The notes beneath the pieces were generated by a model. That model was not told the DNA's origin. It was given only the letters and a program-made list of their open reading frames with translations, and did not search any database. A program made the translations under genes and the position numbers. A stretch of 64,000 nucleotides of DNA from Malassezia japonica (Eukaryota > Basidiomycota > Malasseziomycetes > Malasseziales > Malasseziaceae), in contig NC_083372.1 in NCBI RefSeq assembly GCF_029542785.1, positions 186,001-250,000 on the forward strand. The letters run 5' to 3'. The first letter of the stretch is position 1. Each line of letters starts with the position of its first letter. Shown here in pieces: positions 30,522 through 39,961 of this stretch.

Positions 30522-33110
30522 ATGCGCGTCTTGTGCGTGGCCGAGAAGCGTACGTCGCCACGCTAATGCAGCATCCATCGCCAAGACCATCGCCCAGATG
30601 TTGTCGGGGGGTTCCTTTTCGAACGTAGGTCGATTTTTTCTTACACAGCGCGAGGGACGCGACAAGTATTGTCGGAATTTCGACTTTCCGTACCGCCTGC
30701 CGCGCGCTGTCGTCGGCGGCTCTGCACGCGGCCCCGCGCAGGTGTCCGTTGAGATGACCGTCACCTCGGTGCGTGGGCACATGATGGAGCTCGATTTTCC
30801 GGACGATTTCAAGTGGGGGCGCTGCGACGCGTCGGCCCTCTTTACCGCGCCGACGATCGTGCGCGTGTCGAAAGACGCACAAAAGGTCGCGCAGAACCTG
30901 CAGAACGAGGCACGTCGTGCGGACGTGCTCATGATCTGGACCGACTGCGACCGCGAAGGCGAACAGATTGGCTATGAAATTGAGCAACACTGCAAAAAAG
31001 TCCGCGCGTCGCTGCTGGTCAAACGCGCGCGATTTAGCGCACTAATTGCGAACCAAATCCACCGCGCGTGTACGTCGCCCGTGGATCTTGACTACAATGC
31101 AGCGTACGCCGTTGAGGCGCGGCAACAGATCGACCTGCGCGCCGGCGCCGCTTTTACTCGGCTGCAGACCACTGCGCTTGGCCGCGGCCTGCCGGAGCTA
31201 GATGGGATGGTGATCAGCTATGGTCCCTGCCAGTTTCCGACGCTCGGGTTTGTCGTCGAGCATTACAAGCGCGTTCAGGCGTTTGTCCCTGAAAAATTTT
31301 GGACTATCGACGTGAAGCATTCTATGGGCCGCCAGACGGTGGAGTTTGCGTGGCAGCGCAAGCACCTCTTTGACGAGGACGCAACCGCGGCACTGCATGC
31401 GCGCTGTACCGACGCAGGCGAGGCAACGGTCGCCTCGGTCGTCAACCGCCCAGTGACGAAGCGGTACGTAAAACGTCTCACGCAGCAAACCCACGCCCTT
31501 GACGACGGTCGAACTGCAGAAAAGCGCGTCGCGCCTCTTTCACCTCGCGCCGAAGCGCGTGCTGGACGTGGCCGAGGCGCTGTACCAGCGCGGTCTCCTT
31601 TCCTACCCCCGTACCGAGACGGACCAGTACGACAAAGACTTTGACTTTGCCGCGCTCGTTGCGAAGCAGACGAGCGACGCGGTCTGGGGCGGGCTCGCCG
31701 CCGAGCTGTCCGAGAGTGTCTCGGCGCCTGCGCCGGACAACAATCTCCAGTTTGAGCGGCCTCGCAATGGGAGCAAGAACGATAAAGCGCACCCGCCGAT
31801 CCACCCCACGGCCCATGCCAACGGGCTCTCTGGGGACGAAAAGAAGGTGTACGACTATGTCACACGGCGCTTCCTCGCCTCATGTGCCACCGACGCACGC
31901 GGCCACGAGACGGCGGTGCATATTGAGCTCGGCGGCGAGCGCTTCCACGCGTCTGGAACGGTGGTGCTTGCGTTGAATTATTTGAAGCTCTTTACCTACG
32001 AGACCTGGAAAGACAAGGCTATGCCCGAGTACACCGAGCGCCAGACCTTCCGTCCGACGTCGTGTACGATGCGGCAAGGCGAGACGACACGCCCCAGCCT
32101 CTTGACCGAGGCGGACCTCGTGAACCTGATGGACAAGAATGGGATCGGTACCGACGCAACGATCGCCGAGCATATTCGCAAGATCATCGATCGCCAGTAC
32201 GTGATGCTGCACAAGCAAGGCAAGACAAACTACCTGATCCCCTCGACGCTTGGCATGGGCCTCGTCGAGGGATACAAAAGCATGGAAGTGAGCAAGCACC
32301 TGTGCCAGCCGATGCTCCGTCGCGATACAGAGGTGAAGCTTTCTCACATTGCGAATGCGACGCTGACGCGCGATGCGACCGTGCAAGAGAGCATGGAAGA
32401 GTACAGTCGTATTTATACCGCGGTGCAGCGTGGATTCAATACCATCACGCAGCGCGTCAAGGGCCTGATGCAAGACTTGCCCGGTGACGCCGCTCCGCCG
32501 TCCGACACACCTGCCGTGCCCGGCGTGTCGTGCCATTGTGGATCGACTGCCGCCGAGCGCACGAGCGGGCGCGGCGCCAGCGCGCGGCCGTATTGGGCGT
32601 GCGCCAATACCGAAGACGGTGAAGAAGGCTGTGGATTCTTTCTATGGAAAGCGCAAAGTGTGCCGGAAGCGCCTCCGACCCACGCACCCCCTCGGCGCAA
32701 CACGTCGACACGCGCCCCCCGACGTGCCTCGGCGCGGTCGGACCCGGATCCTATACCCACGGCGCCTGTCGCCTCCGATACCCCCCGGTGCCACTGTGAC
32801 CTGACGGCGAAGCGTGCCCAGGCCGGATCCGGTGCGAATGCCGGCCGTGCCTTTTATGCGTGCCCGAAAGAGAGCCGCCGAGCGCAATGTTCATTTTTTG
32901 CGTGGGCCGACGACGCTCCCCCCCCCGCATCACGATCGCGTCGCCCCGCAACCGATTCGACGCGGCCTGCCAAGCGACGACGTAATTCGCAAGTGCGCAG
33001 TACGCCGCAAGGCACCTGCTTCCGGTGCCACCAATCCGGTCATTGGGCCAATGCATGGTAAGTCCCAATGAATCTAAAAAAGCCCCGATGTGCCGCGCTC
33101 CTGCCCCTGA
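30522..33110 (+). CDS. TOP3: DNA topoisomerase III
   Basis: This encodes an 831-residue type IA topoisomerase that works with RecQ helicases and Rmi1 to resolve recombination intermediates. Exons are 30522..30549, 30572..30624, 30649..31463, 31486..33057 and 33083..33110; introns are 22, 24, 22 and 25 nt. The Toprim start MRVLCVAEKPSIAKTIAQ is assembled across intron 1. IWTDCDREGEQIGYEI supplies metal-binding acids, and GLLSYPRTETDQY the catalytic tyrosine. The C terminus has two GRF-type zinc fingers (CHCGSTAAE ... CGFFLW and CHCDLTAKRA ... CSFFAW), then CFRCHQSGHWANAC, a CCHC knuckle. The fourth ligand of that knuckle exists only if the last 25-nt intron is spliced; otherwise the protein stops one codon later at ...NAW. 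Confidence 0.93.
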
Positions 33111-33259
33111 CCCAGGAACATATTACATAATCCGGCCGAGAGAGCTTAAGTCTCGTCGCCGGTCGGCAAAACGCGGCGAGCCACGACCGACACCGTTGGG
33201 CACGCTCGAGGCGCGACTGGGACGGATTGAATGCGAGTGCTGGCCGTCGAGAACGAATA

Positions 33260-35635
33260 ATGAGTCTCGGAGGTACTGATGGTGCTACTTCTGGCTTGGA
33301 GGGCCTCGAATTTCCTCATGATTATAGTTTGCAATCGTCGCACATGGACGATCTAAACGCCTTTTATGCGTCGCATCCCGGTCTGGTCCATGCGGGCGAT
33401 ATCCGCCATGATAAGCAGTTGGGCGGTATGGGCCAGCATCAAGATATGAATACGCAGCTGCCGATGGGCCTGGGCCCGGATATGCTGAACGCCAGCGACC
33501 TGCTCAACCAGCACCGCCTGGGACCGGAGCAGCTCGCCAACCCGCAGTTCGAGTCGATGCTGCACGAGCGCCTTGTGCAAATGCGTGATAATGGACAGGA
33601 CGTCGATGCACTGCTCCAGCGATCTCAACAGCCAGAGCAGCGCAACGACCTTCCAACGGGTTATCACCACCGGGATGAGTTTCACACGGACCACTCCAAC
33701 GTGCCCAAGACGCCAGGCCGCGGCCATGAGGCGGCGCATCAGCAGCATGGACTGAAAGAAGATAACCGTCAAGGCAGTATGGCGCCGATGGAAGCTGCGC
33801 ATGCCTACGGCTCATACCAACACCAAAAAGGCTTCCCTCCTCTGGATGCTACCGCTATTACACCAGCAAGTGTTTTCTCTACAATCAGCAGTGCAAGTAC
33901 CAATGATTTCCTATCTCCTATTACTTCGCCAGCGCTCCAGCCCCAAGGATCCCAGGGCATGTACAGCACGGGGGACCCCGACCAGATTTTCTTGCAACAA
34001 GATATGCTCTCGACCATGTCCTCACCTTCGCACCCTAATGTACGTGTTCCGTTCCCGGGTGGAAATGCGCAGAATGCGTACAACCGTGGCATTTATGCGC
34101 ACGGTGAACTGCATAACATGTCCGGCGATACGTCGGCTTCGGCCTCGGAGCGCAGCGCCAATGCTGCGCGCCGCAACCGCAGCACGACAGCCGAAAGCAA
34201 GGCCAACAAGGTGCGGCCGTCACCGCTGATGAAGCCCGCGCAGAGCCCCAAAGTCGCGCCGGGCAGCGGAAGCACGTCGGTGTGGCAGGCAAACAACAGC
34301 AATGTGGCGCACCTCCGTAAGCGCGAATCGAGCAACTCGAGCACTTCGCCGTCACTCGGTGCGCTTGAGACTTTGTCGAGCACGATGCAAGAGGCAAGCG
34401 GTTTGTCGATGCCGTCCCCGGCCCTGTCCCCTGCCTTGGTGGCGATGGGCCAGACGGGGGCTGTAACGCCCCGGTCGGCGCCGCATACGCGTAGCTCTTC
34501 GCTGACGCGCCGCCCGCGCTCGCGTCTCGGCGACGAGCCAGGCACTCCGAACCCCGGGACGGCGGGCTCCACGCGCCACAACTCCATCAGCGACGCCCCG
34601 GAGGCCGACAACAGCCCGTCGCCCATCGACCTCGCCAACCAGGAAGGCCAGGCGCCTTCGCAGCGGCCGACCAAGCCCGTGACGCCAGGGACGATCATGG
34701 GCATCCAGCAGTCTACCTCGCCTCAGGAACCCAACCCCGAGCAGTGGGTGCAACTTGAGCAGAATGGAGAAAATGCGCACAGTGTGCCGAACCACCCCAT
34801 GTCGCCAGGCAATTTTTCTTCTTTTGGTTATGCTCCGTCGAACGAGATTTCGGGTATGGGCTCTTTCCCTGCCCATAATGCGGCGGTGAATGCGGTGGCA
34901 GCTTCGGCGCTGATCAATGCGTCGCAGCCGCGACCCAATATGTTTTATCAAGGCACACAGCCGAAGCCAATTCTCCCGGGCGGCCTCTCGTCCGAGGACC
35001 GCAATGCGTGGATGAACTTGCGCCGCGTGGGCAATGGCGGTCTCGACCAGCGGCGCACGTCGCACAAGGCTGCCGAGCAGAAGCGCCGCGACTCGCTGAA
35101 GCACTGCTTCGACGAGCTGCGTGGCCTGCTGCCTGCCATCACGCTCGACGAGAGCGTGTCGTGTGGCTCGGTCTTGGGCCCGGACGGTTCATCGGAGGAC
35201 CAGCTGGCTGAGGGCTTTGACCCCGAGACCACCAAGCGTCCTCGCGATGGCGAGGCTGAGCCGCTCCAGGAAGGCGCGCGGCCGCCACTCTATGTGGTGA
35301 CGCCCGAGCAGGCGCGCGATGCGAACCGTGCGATTGCCAAGGTCTTGCTTCTGCGCCACAGCAACGAATACCTCGTGCGTCTCAAGCGGCGTATTGAGCG
35401 CCGCGATACGGCGCTCCAGTCGCTGAGCCAGGAGGTGGTGCGGCTGCGGAACGCTCTGGCCGAAACGAAGGGCGATTCCAAGTCGGATGCTTCGTCGGTG
35501 AGCCACAACTTCAATTCGCTTACCCTCGCCCAGTCTCGAAAGGGCGAGGCGCGCGCACAGGATGGCGGGCAGGCTCAGTCGGTGGATACCCCTTGCTCAA
35601 TGGATATTCCAGCCCATAAGATGGATCTAGCGTAG
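33260..35635 (+). CDS. bHLH transcription factor with a long loop
   Basis: This is a 791-residue single-exon protein. Most is low-complexity (Met-, Gln-, Ser-, Asn-rich). The DNA-binding domain lies near the C terminus: basic region and helix 1 at about 594-630 (RRTSHKAAEQKRRDSLKHCF ... DELRGLLPAI), a loop of about 55-60 residues, then helix 2 at about 688-715 (ARDANRAIAKVLLLRHSNEY) leading into a heptad-like coiled segment (LSQEVVRLRNALAE). The basic region has His, Glu and Arg at the positions (H-X3-E-X3-R) that specify CACGTG. I cannot assign it to a named regulator; Pho4-, Cbf1- or SREBP-like roles are all open. The start is the ATG at 33260, 149 bp after the TOP3 stop. Confidence 0.85.
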   Translation: MSLGGTDGATSGLEGLEFPHDYSLQSSHMDDLNAFYASHPGLVHAGDIRHDKQLGGMGQHQDMNTQLPMGLGPDMLNASDLLNQHRLGPEQLANPQFESMLHERLVQMRDNGQDVDALLQRSQQPEQRNDLPTGYHHRDEFHTDHSNVPKTPGRGHEAAHQQHGLKEDNRQGSMAPMEAAHAYGSYQHQKGFPPLDATAITPASVFSTISSASTNDFLSPITSPALQPQGSQGMYSTGDPDQIFLQQDMLSTMSSPSHPNVRVPFPGGNAQNAYNRGIYAHGELHNMSGDTSASASERSANAARRNRSTTAESKANKVRPSPLMKPAQSPKVAPGSGSTSVWQANNSNVAHLRKRESSNSSTSPSLGALETLSSTMQEASGLSMPSPALSPALVAMGQTGAVTPRSAPHTRSSSLTRRPRSRLGDEPGTPNPGTAGSTRHNSISDAPEADNSPSPIDLANQEGQAPSQRPTKPVTPGTIMGIQQSTSPQEPNPEQWVQLEQNGENAHSVPNHPMSPGNFSSFGYAPSNEISGMGSFPAHNAAVNAVAASALINASQPRPNMFYQGTQPKPILPGGLSSEDRNAWMNLRRVGNGGLDQRRTSHKAAEQKRRDSLKHCFDELRGLLPAITLDESVSCGSVLGPDGSSEDQLAEGFDPETTKRPRDGEAEPLQEGARPPLYVVTPEQARDANRAIAKVLLLRHSNEYLVRLKRRIERRDTALQSLSQEVVRLRNALAETKGDSKSDASSVSHNFNSLTLAQSRKGEARAQDGGQAQSVDTPCSMDIPAHKMDLA

Positions 35636-35698
35636 TGTTTTTGTATGATTTCATCGTAATGGAAAACTATAGCACGCCAGGTGCTGCATACCTAGCCC

Positions 35699-38600
35699 TT
35701 ATGCGTTCGCTGTGCTTTCCGCGCTCTCGCCCGACTTGTGCGACAGGAGCGAAGTGAGCGTCGAGACCAGCTCTACGCGTCGGATGGGCTTGCTGACATA
35801 GGCATTCATACCCGCTTGCAGGCACTTTTCCTTGTCGCCCAGCATAGCATGGGCGGTAAGGGCAATGATGGGAATGCGGGCCAGGCCCGCCGAGTCTTCG
35901 TAGTCGCGGATCGCCATCGTCGCCTCGATACCGCCCATAACAGGCATGCTCACATCCATTAGAATAACGTCGTACCGGTGCTTTTGGACAGCAAACACGG
36001 CCAGCTCGCCATTGTCGACGACGTCGACATGGTGGCCCTGGTTTTGGAGAATCTTACAGGCGAGCTTCTGGTTGACCAAGTTGTCCTCAGCAAGCAGGAT
36101 GTCGTAACTGATTTCGTTGTTTCCTTCGTTTGGCGTCGCAGCTGAACTCTCGAGGGAGGGGAGTAACGCATAGTACAGATCCTCGAGAGACAGGGGTGTA
36201 TTGATGTAAGAAGAAATGCCATAGTCCAGACAGAAGGTGAGGTTCAGCGATAAGACATGTGGCGTGACTAGGTTAATGGGAATGTAGCGCAGCTGCTCAG
36301 ACGCACGCAGCTGAGACACGACCGCAAGCGAGTCGGTGACAATCGCATCGATGCGCGACGTTGACTGCGACCGCGCCAGCGCCTCGTCGATCGTATGGAA
36401 GAGGATCGGACGCAGGCCCAGCCGCGAGAGCATCTGCGCAACACCACTCTCGTCGCGCACCGTATCCAAAAAGAAAACATGCCGGCCAAGGTACGGACGC
36501 ATCCGGTCGAACAGCTGCTCCTTTGAGAACTTGTCGCGCTTGACTAGCATTGTGAAAAAGAAGTCGGAGCCCTTGCCAAAGTGGCTGCGCACCCACATGT
36601 CACCACCCATCAAGTTAACGAGGCGGCGAGAAATCGATAGACCCAGACCTGTACCGCCGTACTTGCGCGTGGTGGAGCCGTCCGCCTGGCAGAAGGTGTC
36701 AAAGATCATGTCGAGCTTGTCTTGCTTAATGCCGATACCCGAGTCCGACGCGCAGAACTCGAGCATGGTCATTTCTGCGTCGCTCCAGTTGACCTTGCAG
36801 CGCAGCGCCACGCGTCCGCCGCTCTCGGTAAACTTGACGGCATTGCCGATGAGGTTCGTGATGATTTGCTTCAGACGCAGCGCGTCGCCAATGAGCGGGT
36901 CGGGGCAGTCGGGCGCCACTTCGTACACCAAGTTGAGCTTTTTCTGCGCGGCGCGCACCGACAGCGTCTTGAGCACGGAAAAGACAATGCCGCGCAGGCT
37001 GAAGGGGATTTCTTCCACATTCATGCGGCCCGCCTCGATCTTGGAGATATCCAGAATGTCGTCGATGATGGCCAGCAGATTGCCCGCGAGCGTCGACACG
37101 GTGACGAGGTTCTCACGCTGGCTGCGCGACAGGTCCGTCTCGAGCGTGAGCGAGGTCATTCCAATGATACCGTTCATCGGCGTACGGATCTCGTGCGACA
37201 TGTTGGCCAGGAACTCGGACTTGGAGCGGTTGGCTAGCTCGGCGGCTTCACGCGCAGCCGTGTTCTTCTGGATCGAGTCGCGCAGGCTGTACACCATCTG
37301 GTTGATCTTGGTCTTGAGCGAGTCCATCTCACCACTTGCTTCGACTGTGACGAAGCGCGTAAAGTCACCGTCGGTCGCTGCAGCCGTGATCTGGGCAAAG
37401 GCACGCACCTGCGACGTGAGGTTGTTGGCCATGATGTTGACATTGTCGGTGATCTCTGCCCACTTGCCCTTGATGTCCTTCTTTTGGGCCTGCACACCCA
37501 GCTTACCTTCGGTACCCACCTCACGCGCGACACGCGTCACTTCGGAGGCGAAGAAGGACAGCTGGTCAATCATGTTGTTGATCGTGTTGACCAGGTCGAG
37601 AATCTCACCCGAGACCGAGATGGTGACCTTTTGCGTGAGGTCACCCCGCGCGACGGCCGTCGTGGCGTGTGCAATGGCACGCACCTGCAGCGTAAGGTTC
37701 GCTGCCATGGTGTTCACCGAGTCGGTGAGGTCCTTCCACGTGCCGCCGACGCCGAGCACAGTGGCGCGGCCGCCGAGGCGTCCCTCGGTGCCGACCTCGG
37801 TAGCGACACGCGTTACCTCGGTCGAGAACGTACGCAAGGACTCTACCATGTTGTTGACCGTGAGCTTTAGGTCGAGGAACTCTCCGCGGACCTCGACGTT
37901 GATCGTCTTGCTCAGGTCGCCCCGCGCCACGGCCGTGTTGACCGTCGCGATGGAACGCACCTGCGTCGTGAGGTTGCTGGCCATCATGTTCACCCGCTCA
38001 GTGAGCACCTGCCACTGCCCCTTGACGTCGGCGACGTTCGCCTGGCCACCCAGGCGACCTTCGGTGCCTACTTCGACGGACACACGAATGATCTCGTCTG
38101 AGAGTGTCTTGAGCTGCCGAACCATGTTGTTTACCGTGTTTTTCAGCTCGAGAATCTCGCCCTTGACATCGACCGTGATGAATTCGGTGAGAACGCCTTC
38201 GGCGACACACTTGGTCACACGCGCAATCTCGCGTACTTGCGACGTGAGGTTGTCGGCCATCTTGTTGACGCTCTTGGTCAAGTCCTTCCAGATACCCTCG
38301 ACGTTCGGGACGTGCGCCTGGCCACCCAGGCGGCCATAGGTACCGACCTCCATCGACATACGCACGACTTCACTGGCAAACACACGCAGTTGGCTTACCA
38401 TGCTGTTCGTCGTATCCTTGAGCTGCGCCATCTCACCCTCGGCCTCAATCTCGATCGTCTTGGTCAGGTCACCCTTGGCGACGGCGGTCGTCACGATACC
38501 GATCGAGCGCACCTGCTCGGTGAGGTTCAGACACATGCGGTTCACATTGTCCGTCAGCTCCTTCCACACGCCCTGGACGCCGGGAACGTGCGCCTGGCCA

Positions 38601-39817
38601 CCCAGGCGACCCTGCGAGCCGACCTCGCGCGAGACACGGGTGACCTCGTTTGCAAAGTGGCGCAGCTGGTCCACCATGACGTTGATAGTGACCTTCAGCT
38701 CGAGAATCTCGCCGTCGGCCTGGACGTCGATCTTTTTAGAGAGATCGCCGCGCGCGACGGCCTTGGTGACGAGCGCGACACCGCGCACTTGGTTCGTGAG
38801 GTTTTCGGCGAGACGGTTGACGACGTCCTTGAGCTCTTTCCAGGTGCCTTCGACGCCCTCGACGCCGGCCTGGCCTCCTAGCTTGCCCTGCGTACCGACT
38901 TCGAGCGAGACACGTGTGACTTCGCTCGCAAAGTTGCTCAGACGGTCGACCATCTGGTTGATAATCTCCTTGAGCTCGACCATGACCTGCCCCTGCACAG
39001 GCACCATGATATGTTGCGACAGGTCGCCGAGCGCCACGGCTTTACACACGCGTGCAATGTCCTGCACCTGTGCCTTGAGGAGATGCAATTCCTCTTCTGC
39101 GCTCATGCCGCTCTCTTCGTTGAAGCGCTCGAGCATCTCCATTGGGTCAATTTCGCTCGCAATGTAGCTGGGCGACGTAGGCAGCGAGCCGCCCTCGCCG
39201 ATGCCTGGCGCGACCTGCTTGCCGCCGACTGCCTTGGCTGCAGCGCGCGTGACATTCTCATCGCTTGCTTTGTCCTTGGGCGATTGTGGATGGGAGGTAG
39301 GCGAGCGACACGAGAGAATCACCGGCTCGTTGTTCTCCATGCCCATCGGGAAGCTCAGAGGATACTCGGAGCTCAAAGGATGCGCCTTGGACAGGGGGTA
39401 CGGTAGGCTGCGGCGGTCAACGCGCGAGTTGCTCAGCTCGCGGCTCTCGGTACGGATGCGCGACAGGCGCGCAGGCGACTGCGCCGCGTCGACGTGGTCC
39501 TCCGCGTCCCAGAGTTTGTGTGTGAGCGAGGCAATCATTTGCTGGATCGCATCGACTTTGGAATTCGGATCGAGCGCAGGCAAATCAAGCGATATCGGGT
39601 ACACTTTGTCGCTCTGGCTGTTCGGCGCAAGATGGCTCCGCGCTGGGAGGCGCGACGCAGGCGCTGCGTAGACGAGCGTCTCGAGCAGCGCCGCAATATA
39701 GTCCAAGGAAGCGTCTGCATTCGAAGCGGTCAGCTTTGACGCTTCTGGGAATGCATAGGGTGAATAGCGCAACCCGTGATGGTCCGGAACCACGACGGTC
39801 GGCGAGACGGGTGCCAT
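35699..39817 (-). CDS. NIK1: Group III hybrid histidine kinase (NIK1/Os-1 type)
   Basis: This is a 1372-residue cytosolic hybrid sensor kinase with no introns. After ~230 variable residues come tandem HAMP repeats of ~92 residues, about seven by my count, each with a version of NLTxQVRxIAxVTxAVARGDL and GKLGGQAxVxGVxGTW. The HisKA box [19 protein letters not shown] contains the phosphorylated His. The ATPase domain has [14 protein letters not shown] and [12 protein letters not shown]. The C-terminal receiver has [12 protein letters not shown] and the phospho-acceptor Asp in [13 protein letters not shown]. In other fungi this protein acts above the HOG pathway and is the target of phenylpyrrole and dicarboximide fungicides. 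It has no predicted membrane helix, as expected for the group. Confidence 0.97.
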   Translation of the reverse strand: MAPVSPTVVVPDHHGLRYSPYAFPEASKLTASNADASLDYIAALLETLVYAAPASRLPARSHLAPNSQSDKVYPISLDLPALDPNSKVDAIQQMIASLTHKLWDAEDHVDAAQSPARLSRIRTESRELSNSRVDRRSLPYPLSKAHPLSSEYPLSFPMGMENNEPVILSCRSPTSHPQSPKDKASDENVTRAAAKAVGGKQVAPGIGEGGSLPTSPSYIASEIDPMEMLERFNEESGMSAEEELHLLKAQVQDIARVCKAVALGDLSQHIMVPVQGQVMVELKEIINQMVDRLSNFASEVTRVSLEVGTQGKLGGQAGVEGVEGTWKELKDVVNRLAENLTNQVRGVALVTKAVARGDLSKKIDVQADGEILELKVTINVMVDQLRHFANEVTRVSREVGSQGRLGGQAHVPGVQGVWKELTDNVNRMCLNLTEQVRSIGIVTTAVAKGDLTKTIEIEAEGEMAQLKDTTNSMVSQLRVFASEVVRMSMEVGTYGRLGGQAHVPNVEGIWKDLTKSVNKMADNLTSQVREIARVTKCVAEGVLTEFITVDVKGEILELKNTVNNMVRQLKTLSDEIIRVSVEVGTEGRLGGQANVADVKGQWQVLTERVNMMASNLTTQVRSIATVNTAVARGDLSKTINVEVRGEFLDLKLTVNNMVESLRTFSTEVTRVATEVGTEGRLGGRATVLGVGGTWKDLTDSVNTMAANLTLQVRAIAHATTAVARGDLTQKVTISVSGEILDLVNTINNMIDQLSFFASEVTRVAREVGTEGKLGVQAQKKDIKGKWAEITDNVNIMANNLTSQVRAFAQITAAATDGDFTRFVTVEASGEMDSLKTKINQMVYSLRDSIQKNTAAREAAELANRSKSEFLANMSHEIRTPMNGIIGMTSLTLETDLSRSQRENLVTVSTLAGNLLAIIDDILDISKIEAGRMNVEEIPFSLRGIVFSVLKTLSVRAAQKKLNLVYEVAPDCPDPLIGDALRLKQIITNLIGNAVKFTESGGRVALRCKVNWSDAEMTMLEFCASDSGIGIKQDKLDMIFDTFCQADGSTTRKYGGTGLGLSISRRLVNLMGGDMWVRSHFGKGSDFFFTMLVKRDKFSKEQLFDRMRPYLGRHVFFLDTVRDESGVAQMLSRLGLRPILFHTIDEALARSQSTSRIDAIVTDSLAVVSQLRASEQLRYIPINLVTPHVLSLNLTFCLDYGISSYINTPLSLEDLYYALLPSLESSAATPNEGNNEISYDILLAEDNLVNQKLACKILQNQGHHVDVVDNGELAVFAVQKHRYDVILMDVSMPVMGGIEATMAIRDYEDSAGLARIPIIALTAHAMLGDKEKCLQAGMNAYVSKPIRRVELVSTLTSLLSHKSGESAESTANA

Positions 39818-39961
39818 GCTACCCAGTCGCCGCAGAAGGCAAGCTCCGACGACGTTCCCGCCACGTTCGCCGACGACTTGAAGATTATCAAATTAAACGC
39901 ATGAACTATGAAACAGGGCCAATCAATGCCTGAAATCGGCATGCACGGCACGAATCGGGGA

